DNA of 5,814 nucleotides from Porphyromonadaceae bacterium (lineage in GTDB: Bacteria > Bacteroidota > Bacteroidia > Bacteroidales > Tannerellaceae), in the NCBI GenBank assembly GCA_003517945.1, contig DOZP01000173.1:4191-10004 (forward strand). Direction: 5' to 3'. The notes under the pieces were generated by a model, which saw only the letters and a program-made list of their open reading frames with translations, did not search any database and was not told the origin of the DNA. Position 1 is the stretch's first letter, and the number at the start of each line of letters is the position of its first letter. This document shows positions 1 to 5,814 of the stretch, piece after piece. Both the position numbers and the translations under genes were made by a program.

Positions 1-311
1 GATATCTCGGCCTGATAAGGAGTATACGCCGTCACAAACTCTTCCTTTCCGGTAATACTTTTTACAATGGCAGGGATATAATGATGGTATGCGCCGGCTC
101 CGCGGAAGATCGTTTTGAACCGTACATTCCTGTCGGCCTTCTTACGGATGTAGCGGCTGACTTCCAGTTCGGACATGCCGTCCGGAAGTTGCAGCTCTTT
201 TACTTTTATCTCATCGGGAATCTGCGCATACAGTTCATCCACCGTTTTCAGACCGATGGCCTGCAACATCTGATCGCGTTCCGACAAGTTATTCGGAATA
301 TAGCTTCCCAT
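1..311 (-). CDS. gcvPA: Glycine dehydrogenase (decarboxylating) subunit 1, GcvPA, N-terminal part
   Basis: The first 103 codons of the P-protein alpha subunit are present and the gene runs off the left edge. With its partner GcvPB it decarboxylates glycine using PLP and passes the aminomethyl group to lipoylated GcvH; in the split enzyme the PLP lysine is known to sit in GcvPB, so it is not expected here. The N-terminus MGSYIPNNLSERDQML, then FRGAGAYHHYIPAIV (about residues 73-87) and FVTAYTPYQAE (about 92-102), match the split GcvPA family (IPNT...ERxxML, GAGAYxHYIP, YTPYQ) and not the longer single-chain GcvP, whose N-terminus differs. The ATG at 311-309 shares its A with the gcvH stop codon and is preceded at 7 bases by a perfect AAGGAGG, so the start is well supported. 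gcvPB probably follows beyond the window, which is inference. Only the first quarter or so of the usual length of about 440-450 residues is seen. Confidence 0.93.
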   Translation of the reverse strand, partial: MGSYIPNNLSERDQMLQAIGLKTVDELYAQIPDEIKVKELQLPDGMSELEVSRYIRKKADRNVRFKTIFRGAGAYHHYIPAIVKSITGKEEFVTAYTPYQAEI

Positions 312-313
312 CA
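309..313 (-). other. gcvH stop / gcvPA start overlap (TGATG)
   Basis: The gcvH stop TGA (313-311) and gcvPA start ATG (311-309) share one base. Such overlap usually means that translation of the two genes is coupled, which would help keep the H and P proteins in proportion; coupling is inferred from the layout. Confidence 0.85.
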
Positions 314-697
314 GTGCGCCTCCTTCCCGCAAAATTCGTCATACTCCGTTGCCGTCATCAACGCTGACTTCCCGGAGACTTCTTTTACTTCGATAAACCA
401 ACTCTCATACGGACTTTCATTAATACTTTCCGGATGATCAAGCACTTCCTGATTGACTGCCGAAACCACGCCGGTAACAGGCGATATAACATCCGAAACG
501 GCTTTGACGGATTCTACATCGCCAAAAGCTTCGCCTGCGGTAACAGTATCGCCCAACTCGGGCAGATTTATAAAAACCAGGTCGCCCAACTCATGTTGCG
601 CAAAATCGGAAATACCGATACGCGCCGTATTATCTTCTCTTATTTCCGCCCATTCGTGAGTTGTCGCATAAAGTAAATTATCAAGTATTTTGTTCAT
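311..697 (-). CDS. gcvH: Glycine cleavage system H protein (lipoyl carrier)
   Basis: This 128-residue protein is full length for the family (about 125-130). GcvH is the cytoplasmic shuttle that carries the aminomethyl intermediate on a lipoyl arm between the P, T and L proteins. The N-terminus has the typical YATTHEWAEI (residues 10-19), then the IGISDFAQHELGDLVFINLP block (28-46). The lipoylation site is Lys65 in DVESVKAVSD, and the C-terminal half has the expected SPVTG and NESPYESWFIEV segments. The ATG start at 697 gives the normal family N-terminus; the 31 bases before it are AT-rich without a Shine-Dalgarno sequence. It sits between gcvT and gcvPA and overlaps the latter by one base. 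Lipoylation must be done by enzymes encoded elsewhere. Nothing is broken or missing. Confidence 0.97.
   Translation of the reverse strand: MNKILDNLLYATTHEWAEIREDNTARIGISDFAQHELGDLVFINLPELGDTVTAGEAFGDVESVKAVSDVISPVTGVVSAVNQEVLDHPESINESPYESWFIEVKEVSGKSALMTATEYDEFCGKEAH
319..325 (-). promoter_or_regulatory. Strong Shine-Dalgarno sequence for gcvPA, inside the gcvH 3' end
   Basis: On the minus strand the bases read AAGGAGG, followed by a 7-base spacer CGCACTG and the gcvPA ATG. The motif lies inside the last codons of gcvH, where it encodes the Lys-Glu-Ala-His tail. It is the only clear ribosome binding site among the six gene starts in the window, and it fixes the gcvPA start. Confidence 0.85.
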
Positions 698-728
698 GAT
701 TGTGATATTTAAAATAAAACATGTAAGA
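698..728 (-). other. gcvT-gcvH intergenic gap
   Basis: This 31-base spacer is strongly AT-rich (it contains GTTTTATTTTAAATAT on the minus strand). It has no Shine-Dalgarno sequence, no hairpin that could act as a terminator and no TAnnTTTG element of Bacteroidota promoters. It probably serves only as an unstructured leader for gcvH. Confidence 0.6.
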
Positions 729-1814
729 TTAGTTTCTTTTATAAAACGGTAATGCCACTACTTCGGCCGCAACGCGCCGTCCGCGCACATCAATTTCTAC
801 CTGCGAACCTATTTCCGCAGCATCCATATCCACAAGGGCCATCGCAATAGGATACTTCAGGAAGGGAGCATGCGTCCCGGATGTTGTCTGTCCGATCCGT
901 TTGCCGCCGGCATAAACATCCTGATGCTCACGGGCAATTCCGCGTCCCGTAATCCGGAGTCCGATCCGTTTAATCTCCGGTTCGCCTCTTTCAACAAGCG
1001 CTTTCCTGCCGACAAAATCGTCTTTTCCCATTTTAACGCCGAAGTGAAGTCCCGTTTCGAGCGGAGATATGTTGTCGTCCATCTCATGACCATAGAGCGG
1101 CATCGCCGCTTCGAGCCGTAGGGTATCACGCGCGCCGAGGCCACAGGGTATCAGTCCGTCGTCCTTCCCTGTTTCAAGCAACAAGTTCCACATCCGGGGG
1201 GCATCTTCATTGGAAAGATAGATTTCATATCCTTCTTCGCCGGTATATCCGGTCTGTGAGATCAGGCATTTCATCCCGCCGATCATCACATCTTTCAGAA
1301 AACTGTAATACCGGCCGGGAAGCGAACTTTCAGGCACCAGTCTGCGCATGATTTCTCCGGCACGGGGACCTTGTATCGCCAATTGGGCTACATCATCGGA
1401 TATGTCTCTGACGGAAACATCTCCAAATGTATGCGCCTTCATCCACGCAACGTCCTTTTCCCGATTAGCCGCGTTGACAACTACCCAGTATGTTTCCTCA
1501 TCGAGACGGTACACGATCAGATCATCCACGCATCCGCCTTCTTCGTTGCACATCACGCTGTAACGTACCCGGCCATCCGCCAAAGACGTAAAATCATTTG
1601 TCAGGATATAATTCAGGTTATTCAGGGCATCTTTGCCGGAGAACACGACTTCACCCATGTGGGATACATCAAAAAGTCCGGCAGCCGTACGCACGGCTGT
1701 ATGCTCCGCAATAATACCTGCCGGATACTGCACGGGCAATAAGTATCCGGCAAATGGGACAATCGTCCCGCCATACGCCACATGGCAATCGTACAATGGC
1801 GTCTTTTTTTCCAT
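729..1814 (-). CDS. gcvT: Glycine cleavage system T protein (aminomethyltransferase)
   Basis: This 361-residue cytoplasmic enzyme takes the aminomethyl group from lipoyl-GcvH, releases ammonia and makes 5,10-methylene-tetrahydrofolate. Length is normal (about 360-365). The folate-binding N-terminal domain (about 1-255) shows FDVSHMGEV (48-56), the GGCVDDLIVY block (93-102) holding the conserved catalytic aspartate (97 or 98), IQGPRAGEI (147-155), SQTGYTGEEGYEIY (186-199), and CGLGARDTLRLEA (224-236) followed by PLYGHEMDD. The C-terminal barrel domain (about 275-355) has the family pattern GRGIAREH and TSGTHAPFLKYPIAMALV, and ends LPFYKRN as usual. The ATG at 1814 gives MEKKTPLYDCHV, the expected start. 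It follows ftsZ by 19 bases and comes before gcvH, so it is the first glycine cleavage gene of the run. The family also includes dimethylglycine dehydrogenase-like and YgfZ-like proteins, but the neighbours and motifs fit GcvT. Confidence 0.97.
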   Translation of the reverse strand: MEKKTPLYDCHVAYGGTIVPFAGYLLPVQYPAGIIAEHTAVRTAAGLFDVSHMGEVVFSGKDALNNLNYILTNDFTSLADGRVRYSVMCNEEGGCVDDLIVYRLDEETYWVVVNAANREKDVAWMKAHTFGDVSVRDISDDVAQLAIQGPRAGEIMRRLVPESSLPGRYYSFLKDVMIGGMKCLISQTGYTGEEGYEIYLSNEDAPRMWNLLLETGKDDGLIPCGLGARDTLRLEAAMPLYGHEMDDNISPLETGLHFGVKMGKDDFVGRKALVERGEPEIKRIGLRITGRGIAREHQDVYAGGKRIGQTTSGTHAPFLKYPIAMALVDMDAAEIGSQVEIDVRGRRVAAEVVALPFYKRN

Positions 1815-1833
1815 GGTTTTAAATTTAAATTAT
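1815..1833 (-). other. ftsZ-gcvT junction with an AT-only 12-base palindrome
   Basis: Only 19 bases part the ftsZ stop from the gcvT ATG. They are almost wholly A and T and include the perfect palindrome TTTAAATTTAAA (1818-1829). There is no GC-rich stem or T-run for a terminator and no clear promoter, so read-through from ftsZ into gcvT is the simplest reading. The palindrome may be chance in such AT-rich sequence. Confidence 0.6.
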
Positions 1834-3141
1834 TCAGAATTCTATAATTGTAGTACTGCCTCCACTCAGCGTCACCCGTTCGGCTTTTCCGGTTTCCTGA
1901 ACCGGTTTCCGTTTGGTTACTATATCTTTGGGATTACGGTTGTAAGTAGGGTTATTCTCTATAAATGAAATAAATAAATCATCATCCATTTCTTCCATCG
2001 TCAGAACTACAATGCTTGATGACGACACTCTGTTTATTTTTACATTTGTATTCAGATTCTCACCATAAACGCTTTTTACACGCTCTTCATCTTTCTTCCG
2101 TTTCTCAAGGTCACCCTGGATCCGGTTCAGCTCATCCTCATCTTTCATTTCCTTTATCTCCGGAACCGCATCTAAACCGAAACCGGTAGCGATAATAGTA
2201 AATTTCACTTCCTGATCCGCTTCCAATGATTCATCTACTCCAAATCCCCAGATCATTTTAATGTGATTATCAAAACGCCCCATAAAATTATCAATCGATT
2301 TCGTCAGCTCATCGACCTTGAAATGGGCGTCTTTTTTGAAAGAGATATAGAACAATATTCTTTTGGCGCCATAGATATCATTATTGTTCAGCAAAGGTGA
2401 GTCCAGCGCATCCTGAATCGCATTGTCAAGCCTGTTTTCTCCCGTACCAAAACCATAACTGACAAGTGCGACCCCGCTGTCTTTCATTGTTGAAGTCACA
2501 TCATTGAAGTCACGGTTGATAATACCTTTGACCGTTATAATCTCAGCGATACTTTTAACAGCCATGGCCAATACTTCGTTCGGTTTTTTAAACGCTTCAA
2601 CCAGATCAAAATCAGGATAAAACATTTTCAGCCGTTCATTATTGATCACGATCAGCGCGTCTACGCTCCTGCTCATTTCCTCAACAGCGTTCAATGCCTG
2701 GACGATTCTCGGCACTTTTTCATAAAGAAACGGAATGGTCACAATACCCACCGTCAGGATTCCTTTATCTTTCGCCATCCGGGCAAGAAGAGGCGCAGCC
2801 CCGGAACCTGTCCCTCCGCCCATACCGGCAGCAATAAAGACCATTTTAGTTCCGTCACTCAGTAGTTGTTCCACTTCACTTTTACTTTTCTCAAACTCCG
2901 CTTTGGCTTTTTCAGGTTCGCCTCCGGCTCCCAATCCGGCCCCTAATGTCACTTTTACCGGTACATCTACTCCTTCAAACGACTGCTGATCGGTATTACA
3001 AACAGCGAAGTTAACACCATGAATGCCGCATTCAAACATATGATTCACTGCATTCACGCCGCCGCCGCCAACTCCGATTACTTTAATAATCCTTGTCGGA
3101 TCCGTCGGAAAATTAAATTTCATCCCTACATTCGTATTCAT
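1834..3141 (-). CDS. ftsZ: Cell division protein FtsZ, Bacteroidales type
   Basis: FtsZ is the tubulin-like GTPase that polymerises into the division ring. From the ATG at 3141 it has 435 residues; a TTG at 3150 or an ATG at 3123 in the same frame would give 438 or 429. I prefer 3141 because it is the first ATG and leaves a short lead before KFNFPTDP, but no Shine-Dalgarno sequence decides it. The GTPase domain (about 15-325) has GVGGGGVNAVNHM (T1, about 23-35), GGGTGSG (T4, 108-114), the nucleotide-contacting Glu141 and Arg145 in YEKVPR, and the T7 catalytic loop NRDFND (209-214) with both aspartates kept. A charged segment (about 331-357) and a tail with ENNPTYNR (395-402) follow, ending TTIIEF. 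The T3 region reads VTLGAGLGAGGEPE, about four residues shorter than the usual LGxxITxGLGAG. It lies 28 bases after ftsA, the FtsA partner gene. Confidence 0.96.
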   Translation of the reverse strand: MNTNVGMKFNFPTDPTRIIKVIGVGGGGVNAVNHMFECGIHGVNFAVCNTDQQSFEGVDVPVKVTLGAGLGAGGEPEKAKAEFEKSKSEVEQLLSDGTKMVFIAAGMGGGTGSGAAPLLARMAKDKGILTVGIVTIPFLYEKVPRIVQALNAVEEMSRSVDALIVINNERLKMFYPDFDLVEAFKKPNEVLAMAVKSIAEIITVKGIINRDFNDVTSTMKDSGVALVSYGFGTGENRLDNAIQDALDSPLLNNNDIYGAKRILFYISFKKDAHFKVDELTKSIDNFMGRFDNHIKMIWGFGVDESLEADQEVKFTIIATGFGLDAVPEIKEMKDEDELNRIQGDLEKRKKDEERVKSVYGENLNTNVKINRVSSSSIVVLTMEEMDDDLFISFIENNPTYNRNPKDIVTKRKPVQETGKAERVTLSGGSTTIIEF

Positions 3142-3169
3142 ATCGTTCAATTAAAATAGTCGTTTTCTA
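3142..3169 (-). other. ftsA-ftsZ intergenic gap
   Basis: This 28-base spacer is A/T-rich and has no Shine-Dalgarno sequence. It contains an in-frame TTG (3150-3148) that could serve as an upstream start for ftsZ. I see no terminator or promoter in it. Confidence 0.55.
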
Positions 3170-4525
3170 TTAATCTTCTCTGAAAAAATCATCGAAAATA
3201 CCGCCCCAGCCTTTTCCTTCTTTATCGCCTCCTCCGGTATTTTCCTTCTTTTCTTTCGGCTTCGGATCCTTTTTTCTCCTGAAAAATCCTCTCGAAACCT
3301 TTTCCTCTTCCTCCTTTACCGGAGATTCGGTAGTAGCAACCGGCTCCGCTGTTACTACCGGACGGGAGATACATTGTTCGGTTCCTTTCAGCATGATGCC
3401 GACAGCCGTCATATATAACGGATCTCCGGTCATTTCGTCGCCGCCACGTACCAATCCCCCGCGTATAGCCGAATGGCGGGCTTTCACTTTACACCTTTCA
3501 ATGATCAGTTCCGGTAATTTATTCAGCTCCGAAGCGCATCCGGCAAGCACAATCCCATAACCCAACGATTTAAGCTCGATGACTTCACTGATGCGTGCAT
3601 ATACATTTTCCACGATTTCCTTCGCCCGCGCTTCCACTATCGCGTTTAAATCGTTTACGGCGATTTCACGGTCGGCGCCTACCATTTCTACGTCTATCAT
3701 TTTTTCATCATCATCCTTTTCAGGAATCGCACTCCCATACTCTTTTTTCAATTTTTCCGACTCATCCTCAGTCAGTTGCAGGGAAGTTATATCACGCGTT
3801 ATCAGGTTGCCACCCAAAGGTATGACCGACATATGCAACAGATCGCCGTCTTTATAAACGGAAACGGATGTCACACCGGCGCCGAAGTCAACCAGAGCGC
3901 AACCCAGTTCTTTTTCTTCCCTGCTCAACATAGCATCCGCCAGCGCCAGAGGAGAAACAATAATTCCCGCAATTTCCGTATTGGCGCGTCCCCTGATGCT
4001 GTTGAGTATATCCCGGCGGATAGAACTACGCCCGATCACCAACTTGTAGCGCGCTTCAAACCTTTTGCACGGCACGCCTACCGGCTTCGCATCCCTGCGC
4101 CCGTCCAGATAATAGACCGCAGGAGCGATGTCAAGGACATCCAGCAGATCGGGTACGTATTTTTCACATTGCTCTCTCAGTTCTTTTATATCGTCTTTTG
4201 TGACGGCCGCTCCTTCCGCAATCTCTTTACCCTCAATATGGTCTACCGTCCGGAGGGATTGTCCGCCTGTCCCGATATAAACTTTGTCTATATAGCTGCC
4301 TTTCAGGTGGTTTTCCAACTTTTTTATAAGACTACCGACATGGCCTGCCGTATCATCCAGATTGTGTATGTTGCCTCTGCGTATACACGAAAACGGATTT
4401 TTCGTTTCACATGTAACTTCCGTTTCACACGCAACGATGGAAAATGTTCCGTCTGCATTTTTCTCTCCGACAATCCCTGTTATGTGAGATGTTCCCAAAT
4501 CAATAGCTACAATATAATCCGTCAT
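3170..4525 (-). CDS. ftsA: Cell division protein FtsA (actin-like Z-ring membrane anchor)
   Basis: FtsA is an actin-fold ATPase that ties FtsZ filaments to the inner membrane and recruits later divisome proteins. This copy has 451 residues. The phosphate-1 motif AIDLGTSHITGIVG is at 7-20, the FtsA-specific 1C (SHS2) domain at about 80-165, phosphate-2 ALVDFGAGVTSVSVY at 210-224, and the adenosine motif GIVLAGCASELNKL at 324-337. After the core (ending about 382) comes a low-complexity linker rich in Lys, Glu and Pro (about 400-436), then a short tail WGGIFDDFFRED whose Trp, Ile and Phe residues fit an amphipathic membrane-targeting helix. The ATG at 4525 overlaps the ftsQ stop as ATGA, which supports the start and suggests coupled translation. 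It precedes ftsZ, the standard order. Other actin-like proteins such as MreB or DnaK are excluded by the 1C domain and the neighbours. Confidence 0.97.
   Translation of the reverse strand: MTDYIVAIDLGTSHITGIVGEKNADGTFSIVACETEVTCETKNPFSCIRRGNIHNLDDTAGHVGSLIKKLENHLKGSYIDKVYIGTGGQSLRTVDHIEGKEIAEGAAVTKDDIKELREQCEKYVPDLLDVLDIAPAVYYLDGRRDAKPVGVPCKRFEARYKLVIGRSSIRRDILNSIRGRANTEIAGIIVSPLALADAMLSREEKELGCALVDFGAGVTSVSVYKDGDLLHMSVIPLGGNLITRDITSLQLTEDESEKLKKEYGSAIPEKDDDEKMIDVEMVGADREIAVNDLNAIVEARAKEIVENVYARISEVIELKSLGYGIVLAGCASELNKLPELIIERCKVKARHSAIRGGLVRGGDEMTGDPLYMTAVGIMLKGTEQCISRPVVTAEPVATTESPVKEEEEKVSRGFFRRKKDPKPKEKKENTGGGDKEGKGWGGIFDDFFRED
4522..4525 (-). other. ftsQ stop / ftsA start overlap (ATGA)
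   Basis: The ftsA ATG (4525-4523) and the ftsQ TGA (4524-4522) overlap in the four bases ATGA, a classic sign of translational coupling. The bases before it are A-rich without a Shine-Dalgarno sequence, so re-initiation by ribosomes ending ftsQ is a plausible way for ftsA to be translated; this is inference. Confidence 0.8.
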
Positions 4526-5268
4526 GACTCTGTCTTTTTACTTTTTGTGCATACAATCTGATTCTTATACTTCAAATTTATAACACTGTACTTCTCCCAT
4601 CCCATTTTAGGTGTAACCTGTTCATAGAATAGGCGCAAGCGCTCCAATTTATTTTCATAATGATCCAAACTTCCCAATATAATCCGATGATTTCCCACAC
4701 GCGGAACAATTTCTATATCCTGCTCGGAACGGATATAGATCTGTTCGATCTGATCGTTCCAGAAGTCATCTTTTTGCAAAAATAGTGCAAATTTATACAA
4801 GTCGCCCGTTGCAAACGTTTTTTCTATATTTCCGCTTGCAACCGGCACATAAATTGCCTGTCCCAATGCCGAAGGCATCGTCCGGCCCGTTTTATCAACG
4901 TAATAGTTCCCTCCGGAACTAAACACGCGCAATATAGGCATTTTTTGTGAAATCACAATTTTTATCTTGCCCGAAATTGTGCGGATCACTTCCGCCTTTT
5001 CCACAATTTCATTCTTCAGCAGGGCATTCTCAATCGCATTTGTATTTATTTCACGACTATTTTTATTCAACGGATAAAGATTCGCTTTTTTCAGATAAGA
5101 AACCACTTCTTTTTCCTTCAGAAAATGTTTTTCAAGACTATCTGTAATCACCACTTCCACACGCCGGCATACCTGATTGTCTTCCTTACTGTCCGTAAAG
5201 AAAAAAACGGCGGCAAAAATATACGCGACCAGTAATGCAGCAAAAACGGCATACAGTATCTTCTTCAT
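4522..5268 (-). CDS. ftsQ: Cell division protein FtsQ/DivIB family
   Basis: This is a 248-residue bitopic inner-membrane protein of the divisome, which in known systems bridges early cytoplasmic division proteins and the septal wall synthase complex. A short cytoplasmic N-terminus (MKK) is followed by one hydrophobic segment (about 4-25, ILYAVFAALLVAYIFAAVFF), and the rest should be periplasmic. Residues about 34-110 fit a POTRA-like domain: the start of a strand, a helix with KEKEVVSYL, and the LLKNEIVEKAEVIRTISGKI block, followed by the QKMPILRVFSSGGNYYVDKTGR signature (108-129) typical of FtsQ. The C-terminal beta domain ends with KLERLRLFYEQV and WEKYSVINLKYKNQIV, as in Bacteroidota homologues. 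Primary sequence is poorly conserved in this family, so the call rests also on position between murC and ftsA. The ATG at 5268 lies 3 bases after the murC stop. Nothing appears broken. Confidence 0.92.
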   Translation of the reverse strand: MKKILYAVFAALLVAYIFAAVFFFTDSKEDNQVCRRVEVVITDSLEKHFLKEKEVVSYLKKANLYPLNKNSREINTNAIENALLKNEIVEKAEVIRTISGKIKIVISQKMPILRVFSSGGNYYVDKTGRTMPSALGQAIYVPVASGNIEKTFATGDLYKFALFLQKDDFWNDQIEQIYIRSEQDIEIVPRVGNHRIILGSLDHYENKLERLRLFYEQVTPKMGWEKYSVINLKYKNQIVCTKSKKTES

Positions 5269-5271
5269 TTC

Positions 5272-5814
5272 TTATCCGTATTTTCTGTTTAACAATTCCT
5301 TAATCGGTTCCACCAAACGGTCTATATCACCGGCCCCGAGAGTGATCAGCACTTCAACATCTTCCTTTTCCAACAAGCGCATCAGTTCTTCTTTCGGGCA
5401 AAGTATTTTATCCTGAGCCGTCACTTTGTCAAAGATCATTTTCGAAGTGACACCGGGAATCGGTTCTTCACGCGCCGGATAAATATCAAGCAGGATCAGT
5501 CTGTCTAATAAAGAGAGCGCCGAAGCGAACTCATCGGCAAAGTCACGCGTACGCGTATACAGATGAGGTTGGAAAATACCTGTGACCTTACGCCCTTTAT
5601 AAAGTTCTTTAACCGACAGGATACAACTCTGTAACTCCTGGGGATGATGCGCATAATCATCAATATACACAATACGCTCATTCTTCACCCGAAAATCAAA
5701 GCGACGTTGCGCTCCGGCAAAAGACAGCATTGCCGCACGCATCTCCTCAGCCGTAACGCCGTTAAGCCATGCAAGCGCCATCGCCGCTATTCCGTTTTCG
5801 ACATTTGTCCTGAC
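5272..5814 (-). CDS. murC: UDP-N-acetylmuramate--L-alanine ligase MurC, C-terminal part
   Basis: The last 180 codons of MurC are seen; the frame is open to the right edge, so the start lies outside the window (full proteins are about 455-460 residues). MurC is the cytoplasmic ATP-dependent ligase that adds L-alanine to UDP-MurNAc, the first step of the peptide stem. The visible part covers the end of the central ATPase domain (TNVENGIAAMALAW) and the whole C-terminal ligase domain: QRRFDFRV, YIDDYAHHPQEL (YAHHP is the Mur ligase signature), FQPHLYTRTRDFADEFASAL, DIYPAREEPIPGVTS and ITLGAGDIDRL. The YAHHP, QPHLYTR and DIYPARE motifs separate MurC from MurD, MurE and MurF. The first ATG in view, at 5781, is an internal methionine and not a start. 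ftsQ follows after 3 bases. Confidence 0.96.
   Translation of the reverse strand, partial: VRTNVENGIAAMALAWLNGVTAEEMRAAMLSFAGAQRRFDFRVKNERIVYIDDYAHHPQELQSCILSVKELYKGRKVTGIFQPHLYTRTRDFADEFASALSLLDRLILLDIYPAREEPIPGVTSKMIFDKVTAQDKILCPKEELMRLLEKEDVEVLITLGAGDIDRLVEPIKELLNRKYG

Noticed and set aside
1371..1742. A 123-codon plus-strand open frame opposite gcvT, and similar shorter ones elsewhere
   Set aside because: They mirror the real minus-strand genes, resemble no family I know and leave no room for their own regulatory signals.
1818..1829. TTTAAATTTAAA palindrome as a terminator or operator
   Set aside because: It has only A-T pairs, no loop and no following T-run specific to a terminator, and it abuts the gcvT start. 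Base composition alone could produce it.
3776..4561. A 261-codon open frame on the plus strand opposite ftsA
   Set aside because: It lies wholly antisense to a well-supported ftsA and the ftsQ end, its translation shows no recognisable family or domain pattern, and it has no clear start signal. Long antisense frames are common opposite real genes.
4573..4580. TAAATTTG on the minus strand inside ftsQ, matching the Bacteroidota -7 element TAnnTTTG
   Set aside because: No TTG/TTTG -33 element is found at about 19-21 bases upstream, and the site is inside a coding region; the octamer is likely chance.
4788..4795. A second TAAATTTG inside ftsQ on the minus strand
   Set aside because: A TTTG occurs upstream, but the spacing is about 16 bases, shorter than the usual 19 or so. 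It is too weak to call an internal promoter for ftsA-ftsZ without transcript data.
5272..5781. Treating the ATG at 5781 as the start of a short separate gene
   Set aside because: The frame stays open to the right edge and the upstream codons (VRTNVENGIAA) continue the MurC central domain, so this is an internal methionine of a truncated murC.

Overview
This window looks like ordinary chromosomal DNA from a member of the Bacteroidota, most likely the order Bacteroidales. The reasons are the gene order murC-ftsQ-ftsA-ftsZ at the end of a division and cell wall (dcw) cluster, a MurC and FtsZ of Bacteroidales type (FtsZ begins with a KFNFPTDP-like stretch and has a charged tail with a PTYNR motif), and AT- or A-rich start regions with almost no Shine-Dalgarno sequences. 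Genus cannot be told from the sequence alone.

All seven genes lie on the minus strand, so transcription runs from high to low coordinates. First comes the C-terminal part of murC (cut by the right edge), then ftsQ, ftsA and ftsZ. After only 19 bases follow gcvT, gcvH and the start of gcvPA (cut by the left edge). Gaps are 3, -4, 28, 19, 31 and -1 bases. There is no room for an intrinsic terminator, and I saw no convincing promoter, so the window reads as one continuous operon segment. No stretch over 31 bases lacks a gene. I see no RNA gene, mobile element, CRISPR array or long repeat.

The first half builds and divides the cell: MurC adds the first amino acid to the peptidoglycan precursor, FtsQ is the membrane-anchored divisome linker, FtsA anchors the Z-ring to the membrane, and FtsZ is the ring itself. 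The second half is the glycine cleavage system: the decarboxylase (here the split GcvPA type), the lipoyl carrier GcvH and the aminomethyltransferase GcvT, which together turn glycine into CO2, ammonia and methylene-tetrahydrofolate. The lipoamide dehydrogenase (L protein) and the second P subunit are not in the window.

No wholly new system is visible. The points worth a second look are the joining of glycine cleavage genes to ftsZ, an FtsZ with a shortened nucleotide-binding loop and an unusual tail, and a textbook Shine-Dalgarno sequence at gcvPA in a genome region where no other gene has one.
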